The notes under the pieces are model-generated. The model saw only the letters and a program-made list of their open reading frames with translations, was not told where the DNA came from and ran no database searches. Shown here piece by piece: positions 1-6,004 of a stretch of DNA of 8,069 nt. Source of the stretch: GWB1-54-5 sp035290085 (GTDB taxonomy: Bacteria > Patescibacteriota > Gracilibacteria > Peribacterales > Peribacteraceae); contig DATDVK010000054.1 of assembly GCA_035290085.1 (NCBI GenBank), positions 1-8,069 of the forward strand, in the 5' to 3' direction. The first letter of the stretch is position 1, and every line of letters begins with the position of its first letter. Position numbers and translations under genes: made by a program.

Positions 1-558
1 TACTCCCTCCAGAACATCGGCAATACGACTGTTACCGCTTCCTCTGTTTCTGTGTGGTTCGAGTGGGAGGACTCCGCAGGCACAAGCCATTTGATTCTCG
101 GCATCGGCTCCAATGAAGATATCGTTCCCGGAGTGACGGGGGTCCCGGAATACTTAAATCTCAACCCGGGAACCATTCCGCAGGAAGCGGAAAAAATCAT
201 TGTGCGGGTGGATCCAAACAACACAATCATGGAAACGAATGAACGGAACAATGAGTGGGAAGTTCCGATGCCGCACAGCTCCACCCCACCATCTGCGAGC
301 TCTTCTTCAGAAGCTGCTTCCTCATCAACTCAGCCCCCGGCACCGTCCTCTGCGCCGAAATCGACCGTCGTCCCGGGATTCACCGTCACCCCCAGCTCCC
401 CCCCCTCCGCAACGATCAAAACAAAATCCACCAAAATTCCTCTTCCTTCCACACTCAAACAGCAGTCACCCTCAGTGAAGTCCCAATCCAAAATCAACAC
501 ACTGCCCCTCTCCAAGTCCAAGCCTTCTGTGAAGATCCCTGTGAGAAGGAAGAAGTAG
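1..558 (+). CDS. CARDB-domain surface/secreted protein, C-terminal part (5' end outside window)
   Basis: The reading frame is open from base 1, so the gene begins upstream; the GTG at 52 is only an internal valine. The first ~90 visible residues look like the end of a CARDB (cell adhesion related, bacterial) beta-sandwich: a 'NIGNTTV' strand near the start and, close to the end, the typical 'VDPNNTIMETNERNNEW' strand-turn-strand. Such domains occur in tandem in extracellular proteins of bacteria and archaea and are thought to mediate binding or act as spacers. After it comes a low-complexity tail of about 95 residues rich in Ser, Pro and Ala, then Ser/Lys/Pro, ending in 'PVRRKK'. I see no membrane segment or sortase motif in the tail, so how it is held at the surface is unclear. 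A run of eight C (398-405) lies in the tail. The gene converges on the orphan gene that starts at 1420. The CARDB call is from pattern recognition; the molecular function is unknown. Confidence 0.72.
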   Translation, partial: YSLQNIGNTTVTASSVSVWFEWEDSAGTSHLILGIGSNEDIVPGVTGVPEYLNLNPGTIPQEAEKIIVRVDPNNTIMETNERNNEWEVPMPHSSTPPSASSSSEAASSSTQPPAPSSAPKSTVVPGFTVTPSSPPSATIKTKSTKIPLPSTLKQQSPSVKSQSKINTLPLSKSKPSVKIPVRRKK

Positions 559-652
559 AAACGAGCTTCTCATCTTCTCCTATTGAAAATAGCAAATTCT
601 CATCTGTTTTGATTCTGTTTTTCTATTCTGGTAACAAGGGGGTTACTGAATT

Positions 653-1420
653 CTATTTTTTGGCCTTTAGTTTTGGCTTTGGCGGGAGCGTTTTGATCTT
701 ACCTGAAATCACAGGCTTGATACCCAAGAATTGATAGATGAGATCTTCGATGCTCCAGAAAAACCTTTCCATTAACTTAGAGAGACCCTCCTCATTCTTT
801 TTAGCGCGTTCGATGTAATATGCCTTTGCTTTTTCAAAGGACTTGGCTGCTTCCTTATCAAGATAATCAAGTGCGCCAGGTTTAAGTCTATCAAGAAAGA
901 GCTTGTTGCCTGATTGGATCATGCTTCTTATTGAGCTAGCGCGTGTGATGTCGTAATCCAAGAACCGATAACCAGCATGTTGGTGGGGATGCCTCGTCTC
1001 TTTTACTCGTTTAAATGTTTTCATCATCAATTTTTTGACTTCATCAATTGAGGCACAGACTTCGTCTTTATTCGGCGCAACCTGTTTCAGGTCGCTTTTC
1101 AAGATATTGAGGAACACTTCAATTTTGTTGCTCAGGATCGTGAGATCCTGGAGATACGCATGAACATGATGTTCAAGAGCCTCCGACTCAGAAATTTCTT
1201 CTGTAGATGGGTAGAACTTTGAAAAATAAAGCTCATACTTCTGTACCTTCTTGAATGCCATCATCATTGTGTGGATTAGATCCGAGTATTTCTTCAGTCT
1301 TTTTCTATTCAATTTACTGGAATCGATCTCATCAGGATTGCTCAAAAGTTGAGGATCAAGATGAACTCGAATTTCGAACGAGAGAAGGTCGAACCTGTTG
1401 AAATTTGGTGTAACACTCAT
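653..1420 (-). CDS. Orphan hypothetical protein, helical, 255 aa
   Basis: ATG start at 1420, TAG stop at 653. I do not recognise the family with confidence. The protein looks soluble and mostly alpha-helical, very rich in Lys and Glu, with no signal peptide or membrane segment. Its tail is basic and Pro/Lys-rich (residues ~238-255). A central helix around 83-110 ('HHVHAYLQDL') followed by an Arg/His cluster at 138-148 ('RVKETRHPHQH') faintly recalls HEPN-type helical bundles, which carry an Arg-x(4-6)-His motif in RNase toxins and defence proteins; this is a guess. Base composition differs from the rest: two 60-base lines counted inside the gene are about 37% and 42% G+C, against about 57% for a line inside purB. 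It sits just downstream of the 3' end of a tRNA-Leu gene on the same strand, a common place for acquired DNA. There is no clear Shine-Dalgarno; a perfect inverted repeat lies directly before the ATG. Confidence 0.75.
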   Translation of the reverse strand: MSVTPNFNRFDLLSFEIRVHLDPQLLSNPDEIDSSKLNRKRLKKYSDLIHTMMMAFKKVQKYELYFSKFYPSTEEISESEALEHHVHAYLQDLTILSNKIEVFLNILKSDLKQVAPNKDEVCASIDEVKKLMMKTFKRVKETRHPHQHAGYRFLDYDITRASSIRSMIQSGNKLFLDRLKPGALDYLDKEAAKSFEKAKAYYIERAKKNEEGLSKLMERFFWSIEDLIYQFLGIKPVISGKIKTLPPKPKLKAKK

Positions 1421-1421
1421 A

Positions 1422-1436
1422 TTTCTAATTTAGAAA
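1422..1436. promoter_or_regulatory. Perfect inverted repeat abutting the orphan gene's start codon
   Basis: TTTCTAA (1422-1428), one central T, then TTAGAAA (1430-1436): a perfect 7+7 dyad one base before the ATG at 1420. A second palindrome, CCATATATGG (1438-1447), sits two bases further upstream. Their position would suit an operator for a repressor, possibly autoregulation, or a small hairpin covering the start. That role is inferred from position and symmetry only; A/T-rich dyads can arise by chance. Confidence 0.35.
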
Positions 1437-1443
1437 CCCATAT

Positions 1444-1462
1444 ATGGTGCCCAGGAGAAGAC
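1444..1462 (-). repeat. Duplicate of the tRNA-Leu 3' end (T-arm half, acceptor strand, CCA)
   Basis: These 19 bases are identical to 1546-1564. Read on the minus strand they carry the 3' half of the T-arm, the 3' acceptor strand, the discriminator base and the encoded CCA of the tRNA at 1547-1636. The copy lies 83 bases downstream of the intact tRNA in the same orientation. This is the arrangement left by integration at a tRNA 3' end (intact gene, insert, 3' fragment) or by decay of a tandem tRNA copy. No integrase is in the window. Confidence 0.75.
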
Positions 1463-1480
1463 CCTTCGCTTCGCTCAGGG
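1462..1480. repeat. REP-like palindromic element (CCCT...AGGG)
   Basis: The minus strand reads CCCTGAGCGAAGCGAAGGG, with CCCT/AGGG ends able to pair around a GA/CG-rich middle. This resembles the short REP-like extragenic palindromes of the CCCTGAGC...GAAGGG type scattered through many bacterial and metagenome-derived genomes. It abuts the tRNA 3'-end duplicate and forms the left part of the 83-base segment between the two copies. Assignment is by resemblance; whether it is repeated elsewhere in this genome cannot be seen here. Confidence 0.5.
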
Positions 1481-1499
1481 CGAGCTCAAGCTACTCCTG

Positions 1500-1549
1500 A
1501 TGGCTTGCCATGAGCGAGCAGTGAGCGCAGCGAACTGCGAGTCGAATGG
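1500..1549. repeat. Nested inverted repeats running into the tRNA 3' end
   Basis: Three overlapping dyads: ATGGC-TT-GCCAT (1500-1511), GCAGT (1518-1522) with ACTGC (1534-1538), and an outer CCAT (1508-1511) with ATGG (1546-1549). The outer ATGG is the complement of the tRNA's encoded CCA plus one base, so the foldable segment reaches exactly to the mature tRNA end. It could act as a processing or termination structure after the tRNA, or be the body of a small inserted repeat. Confidence 0.45.
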
Positions 1550-1636
1550 TGCCCAGGAGAAGACTCGAACTTCCACGGGAAAATAACTCCCACTAGCCCC
1601 TCAAGCTAGCGCGTCTACCAATTCCGCCACCTGGGC
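1547..1636 (-). tRNA. tRNA-Leu (anticodon GAG), CCA encoded
   Basis: On the minus strand the acceptor stem pairs GCCCAGG with CCTGGGC, followed by discriminator A and a genomic CCA (1547-1549). The D-arm has the usual GG of its loop. The anticodon arm is CTAGC / TTGAGGG / GCTAG, giving anticodon GAG at 1600-1602, which reads CUC and CUU leucine codons. A long variable arm (GGGA...TCCC) makes it a type II tRNA, as expected for leucine. The T-arm is GAAG / TTCGAGT / CTTC. The length is 90 bases including CCA. It lies 154 bases after the purB stop on the same strand; no convincing promoter of its own was found. Short segments matching both of its ends flank it. Confidence 0.95.
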
Positions 1637-1683
1637 AAAAAAGAAAAAGATCAGGAGAACCCAGAATAGCTGAGGTATTCACC

Positions 1684-1726
1684 CGTCCGAAGTCCGAAGG
1701 ACGTAGGCGGGCCGCCACCTGGGCAA
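1684..1726. repeat. Hairpin repeat plus duplicate of the tRNA-Leu 5' end
   Basis: Bases 1712-1726 are identical to 1624-1638, that is, the first 13 bases of the tRNA plus two upstream bases. The copy lies upstream of the intact gene in the same orientation. Next to it is a small palindromic unit: CGTCC (1684-1688) pairing with GGACG (1699-1703), alternatively CCCG (1682-1685) with CGGG (1708-1711), around a repeated GTCCGAAG-like core. This mirrors the arrangement at the 3' side of the tRNA. The rest of 1637-1790 shows only pyrimidine-rich stretches on the minus strand and no gene. Confidence 0.6.
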
Positions 1727-1790
1727 GAACGAACAAAAGAAAGAGCTTGAAAAGTGTATCAGGGAACGCATGCAGGGCAACAAAATACTC

Positions 1791-3104
1791 TCAGAGCTTG
1801 CAGATCTTCTTCAGGCGCTGCTTCTCAGATTTGGGGAGTGTGAGTGACTCGATGAAATTCCGGATGTCCGCGCGTGTCACATTTTCCCCTCTCGTGAGCT
1901 TCTTCAGTTTCTCGTAGGCCCCCTGCACGCCGTTCTTGCGCAGCACCATTTGGATGGCTTCTGCAAGAACTTCCGGATGTTCAGCGAGCTCTTTTTTCAC
2001 CACTTTCCTGTTCACAGAAATCTTCGAGAGGCCCTTCTGCAGAGAAGAGATGGCAAGCAGGTGGTACCCAAAGGCGACCCCGATGTTCCGTTGCACCGTA
2101 GAATCGCTCAGGTCACGCTGCAGGCGGCTGATGGGAAGTTTCTCAGCAAAATGGTGGAAAAGCGCGTTCCCAAGGCCAAAATTGCCTTCCGCATTCTCAA
2201 AATCGATAGGGTTGACCTTGTGGGGCATAGTGGAGGAGCCAACTTCTCCGGCAACCACTTTCTGCTGAAAGACGCCACGGGAGATGTAGAGCCACATGTC
2301 ACGGCTGAAGCTCAGGAGAATGGTGTTGATGCGGAAGAGGATATGGCTGAGCTCCGCGATGTCATCATGCGGGTTGATCTGCGTGGTGTGCTGTAGCGGC
2401 TCCATACCGAGGGAGCGGACGAACTTCTGCCCAAGGAGCTCCCACTGCACCTCCGGGTATGCAGCACGGTGCGCTGCGTAATTTCCAACTGCCCCTCCGA
2501 ACTTGCCCTGCATTTTGAATGTCCGCAGCTGCTGTTCCTGACGCGTGAGACGGTCTACAAAGACCTGCAATTCTTTGCCAATGGTTGTGGGGGTCGCAGG
2601 CTGTCCGTGTGTAAGGCTGAGGAGTTCGATCGCAGACCAGCGCTTCGCAAGGCCGCCCAGCGACCGGATGAGGCTACGGAGCTCCGGGCGAATGACCTCC
2701 CTGAGCGCGCCGTGGACCATGAGACCGTACGCAAGGTTGTTCACGTCCTCGCTTGTGAGACCGAAGTGGACAAACTCTGTCCGCTTCTGCAGACCGGGAA
2801 TGGAACCGATCTTTCCCTTGAGGTAGTACTCCACCGCTTTCACGTCGTGGTTGGTGGTTTTCTCGATCAACTTCACCTTTTTTGCCTCTCCGGGAGAGAA
2901 ACGTTCAAGGAGCCTCTCAAGGGCTTCCTGCTGCGCTGCAGTGAGCTTTGGCAGGCCGTGAATGCGCGGATCTGCAGCCAATGCCTGGAAGTACCGGATT
3001 TCCACGAGCACCCGGGAGCGAATAAGCGCTTCCTCACTGAAAAAGGGCCGCAGTACCCCCGTCTTGGACTGGTAACGGCCATCGAGGGGGCTGAGGCTCT
3101 GCAT
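1791..3104 (-). CDS. purB: Adenylosuccinate lyase
   Basis: Catalyses two fumarate-releasing steps of purine synthesis in the cytosol: SAICAR to AICAR, and adenylosuccinate to AMP. The 437-residue product has the fumarase/aspartase-superfamily layout. Key motifs are 'SPLDGRY' (5-11), 'TTNHDVKAVE' (83-92), 'TSEDVNN' (117-123), 'THGQPATPTTIGKE' (165-178; His166 is the expected catalytic acid/base) and the signature 'GSSTMPHKVNPIDFE' (289-303), whose serine loop (Ser290/Ser291) supplies the other catalytic residue. It follows the E. coli PurB type closely rather than the shorter Bacillus type. It is roughly 20 residues shorter than E. coli PurB at the C-terminus, ending 'KKICKL' at a TGA. The ATG at 3104 gives the expected N-terminus; no Shine-Dalgarno precedes it. 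It stands alone, not in a pur operon, with the tRNA-Leu downstream and 123 bases separating it from the glycosyltransferase gene upstream. Confidence 0.97.
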   Translation of the reverse strand: MQSLSPLDGRYQSKTGVLRPFFSEEALIRSRVLVEIRYFQALAADPRIHGLPKLTAAQQEALERLLERFSPGEAKKVKLIEKTTNHDVKAVEYYLKGKIGSIPGLQKRTEFVHFGLTSEDVNNLAYGLMVHGALREVIRPELRSLIRSLGGLAKRWSAIELLSLTHGQPATPTTIGKELQVFVDRLTRQEQQLRTFKMQGKFGGAVGNYAAHRAAYPEVQWELLGQKFVRSLGMEPLQHTTQINPHDDIAELSHILFRINTILLSFSRDMWLYISRGVFQQKVVAGEVGSSTMPHKVNPIDFENAEGNFGLGNALFHHFAEKLPISRLQRDLSDSTVQRNIGVAFGYHLLAISSLQKGLSKISVNRKVVKKELAEHPEVLAEAIQMVLRKNGVQGAYEKLKKLTRGENVTRADIRNFIESLTLPKSEKQRLKKICKL

Positions 3105-3110
3105 GAGCGG

Positions 3111-3144
3111 ATTCTATTCTAGCAATAGTGGCAGGAATTACGAA
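3111..3144 (-). promoter_or_regulatory. Candidate purB promoter close to the start codon
   Basis: Two overlapping TAGAAT boxes (minus strand, 3111-3116 and 3116-3121) match TATAAT at five of six bases. A poor -35, TTCGTA (3139-3144), is 17 bases from the second box. If used, transcription would start within a few bases of the ATG at 3104, giving an almost leaderless message. That agrees with the missing Shine-Dalgarno. Weak evidence. Confidence 0.3.
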
Positions 3145-3160
3145 TGAGTTTCCTGGGAAT

Positions 3161-3222
3161 TAGCTTGTAGTTTGTAGCTTGTAGGAGGTCTTAAAGGACC
3201 AAAGACTGCAGTACTACAAGCT
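3161..3222. repeat. 14-base tandem repeat with an inverted third copy
   Basis: TAGCTTGTAG occurs at 3161-3170 and again at 3175-3184, a 14-base period. An inverted copy, CTACAAGCT, lies at 3214-3222 (ACTACAAGCT matches the first copy over ten bases, 3162-3171). Between the arms is a smaller hairpin, GGTC (3187-3190) with GACC (3197-3200). It lies immediately after the glycosyltransferase stop at 3228. It may act as a transcript-end structure, though no T-run follows, or be a dispersed intergenic repeat. Confidence 0.6.
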
Positions 3223-3227
3223 CAAAC

Positions 3228-4766
3228 CTAATTGCTGTAGTTATAGACCGGATTCTCCCCCGGCAGGATTTCTTCATGTGCAACTTCCGTGATGTAGCGA
3301 TTCCACAAGTTCTCCTCTGCGAAAATATCAATGAGAATGCCTTTGTCGCGAATGTACATGTACGTGGAACGTATATAGTTTTTCCCCGATTCCTTGAGCA
3401 TCTCCAACGTCTGCTTGTCATCGTGGAAGTAATTGATATACACGGGGAGCCCGGGAAGGAACGGCTCACGGGAGTCATACGACCTGTAGGGCTTCGTGAG
3501 CACATAGAGAAGCTCATCTGTATCTCCGATTCTCTGCAGAGGCATGGGCTTCTCTCCTTCATACAACCTGCTTAAATCCTCAAGTGTCCGGAGAAACCTC
3601 CGCAAGCTGTAATCGGATTGCAGAAACGCGTAGTCGTTGGGGCGCACGCGGTCAGGGTGTTCGATACTATCGAACCACGCAACGGCAGTCCCAGCCGAGA
3701 AGAGGATGACCGCTGCGAGAGTAAGCAATACATTCTTCTTCCCCCCTCCCGTATGCACCCACAACGCATCAAAGGCGAATGCGACGAAAAGCCCGAGAGG
3801 AAGAATGAGATTGGGGATGCACCACGGCGTCTTGTACTGGACCAGTGAGTAAGCAAGCGTGATGAACAGAGTCCAGAGCGCAAAAAACTGCAACCGCGGG
3901 GCCCACTTCCTGCGGCGATTCAGGAGCCACGTAAGACCCAGCGCTCCGAGGAGCAGAGGAAACTCGTGGACAAACAGCAGTTGCAGGAAATACAGGAACG
4001 ACCTCCCATGGTATTCCTGAGCGCGTTCCGCCCAGCGCAACGGACCGATAAAACTCTCCACAAATGCCCCCGGATCGCGGAAGAAGATGGTGAAAAGCGC
4101 CGCTTGAAGCAGCAGACCAACGCCAATGCCAATCCCCACCGAACGCCAGTGCATATCGAACAAATGCGGCTGGTGTTTCTGATCCGTGGCCATGAGGACT
4201 GCAGCGACGCCCCATGCCGCCCATGTAAGAAGAGCTGTTTCCTTTGTCGTGTACATGAGCACACACAGAATGGCAAACGCAGCTGGCGCCCTGTAGTCGC
4301 GGTGCCGGATCCACATTTCTGCAGCGACAAGCGCTCCAACCGTCACGAGGATGAAAATGTGTTCATGGATGAAATTGCGTGCGAAGAACACCATCCCCGA
4401 AGAAAGCCCCAATCCTGCCGTGAGTACAAGTCGCCCGGGCGCGCGCAGAAGCGGCCAGTACAACCAGAGAACCAGAAGGAGCCATGCGATACTCACCACC
4501 GACATCCCCGCCCGTGCAATGACAATATTGTCGCCGAAGACCCCATACATGAACGATGTGAAGAAGAAGTAGACCGGCCCGTGGGAGTTAGAAGGGTTAT
4601 ACCGCCACGTCCCTTCAAGCAGCATCTGCCCGTAGCGCAACCCCATACCTTCGTCTATGTGAATGGTCCTCGCATCGAGATTGTAGAAGCGCAGCAGAAT
4701 AATCAGCCCAAAAAGAGCAAAGAGAGAGAAGGTAAACCTTTGTCCGGCAGTTCTCTTGGAAACCAT
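3228..4766 (-). CDS. GT-C fold membrane glycosyltransferase, TIGR03663/Agl23-like
   Basis: A 512-residue polytopic membrane protein of the GT39/GT83-like superfamily, which moves sugars from polyprenyl-phosphate donors onto acceptors on the outer side of the membrane. The N-terminal helix (~11-27) is followed by the acidic catalytic-type motif 'HIDEG' (36-40, Asp38-Glu39) in the first external loop and 'SHGPVYFF' (61-68). Then come 'ARNFIHEH' (129-136), 'TTKETALL' (173-180) and, late in the membrane part, 'QYKTPWCIPNLILP' (310-323), a hallmark of the TIGR03663 group (flippase-activity-associated Agl23 in archaea). I estimate 9-11 membrane segments up to ~365, then a soluble C-terminal domain of about 145 residues. 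It starts four bases after the stop of the methyltransferase gene, so the two are almost certainly one operon with coupled translation. Donor and acceptor are unknown; surface-glycan or glycoprotein synthesis is the likely field. Confidence 0.82.
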   Translation of the reverse strand: MVSKRTAGQRFTFSLFALFGLIILLRFYNLDARTIHIDEGMGLRYGQMLLEGTWRYNPSNSHGPVYFFFTSFMYGVFGDNIVIARAGMSVVSIAWLLLVLWLYWPLLRAPGRLVLTAGLGLSSGMVFFARNFIHEHIFILVTVGALVAAEMWIRHRDYRAPAAFAILCVLMYTTKETALLTWAAWGVAAVLMATDQKHQPHLFDMHWRSVGIGIGVGLLLQAALFTIFFRDPGAFVESFIGPLRWAERAQEYHGRSFLYFLQLLFVHEFPLLLGALGLTWLLNRRRKWAPRLQFFALWTLFITLAYSLVQYKTPWCIPNLILPLGLFVAFAFDALWVHTGGGKKNVLLTLAAVILFSAGTAVAWFDSIEHPDRVRPNDYAFLQSDYSLRRFLRTLEDLSRLYEGEKPMPLQRIGDTDELLYVLTKPYRSYDSREPFLPGLPVYINYFHDDKQTLEMLKESGKNYIRSTYMYIRDKGILIDIFAEENLWNRYITEVAHEEILPGENPVYNYSN

Positions 4767-4770
4767 ACCG

Positions 4771-5826
4771 CTACAGAATGAATGGTATAAACCTCCAACG
4801 GACGACCTTGCAGTACTCCTGGTAATCCGGATCCTGCAGGAGATGCCTTTCCTCGGTAAGCGCCCGGAAGAAGTAGATCATGGCCCAGCCGCCCAGAGAG
4901 AGCGTTGCAAGCAGGAAATTCCCCGTGTCGAGGATGTACGGAATGGCAGTGACCCCCCACCCGAGTATCTTGCAGATGTACGCAGGATGCCGTATGTACG
5001 CGTAGGGCCCCGAGCGCACTATCCCACGGTTCGTGAGATTACTGCATTTGGTACCCAGTGCCAGAGTTGCCCAGAGGTAAATAGAGAGGAACACAAGCGC
5101 TGCGATGCGCATCGCATAGGTAGCAGCCAGCACTGGCAGATAACTCTCGTTATTCGACGACCAGAAGAGGTACTTCCCTGTCACTTCGTAGAAGGGAGGG
5201 TAGCAAATGAGTGCCACAATCCACCCGAACAGGGTCGGTTCCACCGAGCGCACCTGGTTCCGTGCAAGCGGGTACTCCACGGCGTACCCAAATACGAAAT
5301 ACGACGTATCGACGACAAAAAACAGTGACGTAGCGTACGGGAACATCGCCCTCAGCATGAAATCATGAATGTCTGTCGTTTTTCCGAAAAGATGCCAGTA
5401 GAACATCATGCTCTCCCAGTTCCCGAAGAGGAACTGCACCATCATGGGAAGAAAGAAGAACTTCACCAGCAGAAAGAGCATGGCAACTTTTTCTTCCTTC
5501 TTCAGAACCGGGGGATTGGATATATCGGGCGGTGCACGCCTGAGATATCTCCATCCGTCGCGGAGGAACCGCAGCACGGCACGTAATGCAACAAGTCCTT
5601 TCCCCTCCAACCGCCTCTTCTCTGGCGGGAGCATCATCTCGAAAGGAATGGCGAGCACGATGTACAGACCAACAATCCAGAGGAGAACATCCTGCACATT
5701 CTGCTGGAGGAAATTCGCGTAGTAGAAGCTCTTGCGGTAGATGAAGATCGCAAACAGAAAAAGTACTATATTTGTGATGTAGCTCTGAAAGAGCAATCCG
5801 AACTCTCTTTTCTCCTTTTGAGTCAT
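4771..5826 (-). CDS. Integral membrane ICMT/PEMT-like methyltransferase
   Basis: A 351-residue membrane protein with hydrophobic segments near 15-30, 46-62, 115-134, 160-180, 198-211, 231-256 and 287-320. The C-terminal third carries the isoprenylcysteine carboxyl methyltransferase / phospholipid methyltransferase pattern: 'GIVRSGPYAYIRHPAY' (268-283) with the Arg-His-Pro core, then 'TEERHLL' (324-330) and 'DPDYQEYCKVVRWRFIPF' (332-349). In characterised relatives these residues form the S-adenosylmethionine pocket at the membrane face. Bacteria lack prenyl-CaaX proteins, so the substrate is probably a lipid, an isoprenoid or a lipid-linked sugar. The N-terminal ~190 residues are longer than in minimal family members and I do not recognise them. 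ATG at 5826, TAG at 4771, no clear Shine-Dalgarno. It is the first gene of the pair with the glycosyltransferase. Confidence 0.8.
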   Translation of the reverse strand: MTQKEKREFGLLFQSYITNIVLFLFAIFIYRKSFYYANFLQQNVQDVLLWIVGLYIVLAIPFEMMLPPEKRRLEGKGLVALRAVLRFLRDGWRYLRRAPPDISNPPVLKKEEKVAMLFLLVKFFFLPMMVQFLFGNWESMMFYWHLFGKTTDIHDFMLRAMFPYATSLFFVVDTSYFVFGYAVEYPLARNQVRSVEPTLFGWIVALICYPPFYEVTGKYLFWSSNNESYLPVLAATYAMRIAALVFLSIYLWATLALGTKCSNLTNRGIVRSGPYAYIRHPAYICKILGWGVTAIPYILDTGNFLLATLSLGGWAMIYFFRALTEERHLLQDPDYQEYCKVVRWRFIPFIL

Positions 5827-5899
5827 AAATCTACGGAAAAAAATGTGCGATGAGGTTCTGGAGGCAATGCATACTTCCCCACCGGATTGCCACTATATG

Positions 5900-5950
5900 A
5901 AAAAAAACGCGCAGCAGCAACAAGGCACAGAGGAAATTGCCAGGCTGCGC
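5900..5950 (-). terminator. Probable intrinsic terminator after ftsH
   Basis: On the minus strand GCGCAGC (5944-5950) pairs perfectly with GCTGCGC (5909-5915), followed one base later by eight T (5900-5907). A second short pairing, GGCA with TGCC, can form inside the 28-base loop. It lies about 55 bases past the ftsH stop, and the next gene starts at 5826. The loop is longer than usual. Outside this element 5827-6004 holds nothing I can name. Confidence 0.6.
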
Positions 5951-6004
5951 TTGTCTCCATGTCCGCCTTGGGGACTATCCGCTGCGAAAAGCTGAAGACT
6001 GGAG

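Noticed and set aside
559..660. Possible bidirectional terminator between the convergent genes (GTAAC 631-635 with GTTAC 642-646, T-run near 656-661)
   Set aside because: The stem is only five base pairs and the T-run lies about nine bases away, overlapping the stop of the minus-strand gene. Too weak to call; I see nothing else in 559-652.
1444..1726. CRISPR array
   Set aside because: The repeats are fragments of one tRNA and unequal palindromes, not regularly spaced identical units with unique spacers.
1600..1790. Reading of the purB TGA as a sense codon (recoded glycine), since the frame stays open past it
   Set aside because: The extension has no likeness to PurB C-termini and runs through the repeats into the tRNA gene. 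The partial gene at the right edge also ends sensibly at TGA. Standard code is the simpler reading.
3966..4781. Long plus-strand open frame opposite the glycosyltransferase
   Set aside because: It is antisense to a gene with clear family motifs; its translation is low-complexity and charged with no recognisable domain. The same holds for the long plus-strand frames opposite purB and ftsH.
5827..5899. Promoter for the methyltransferase-glycosyltransferase operon
   Set aside because: TATAGT- and TAGATT-like boxes exist on the minus strand, but none has a matching -35 at proper spacing. A promoter is expected here but I cannot place it.
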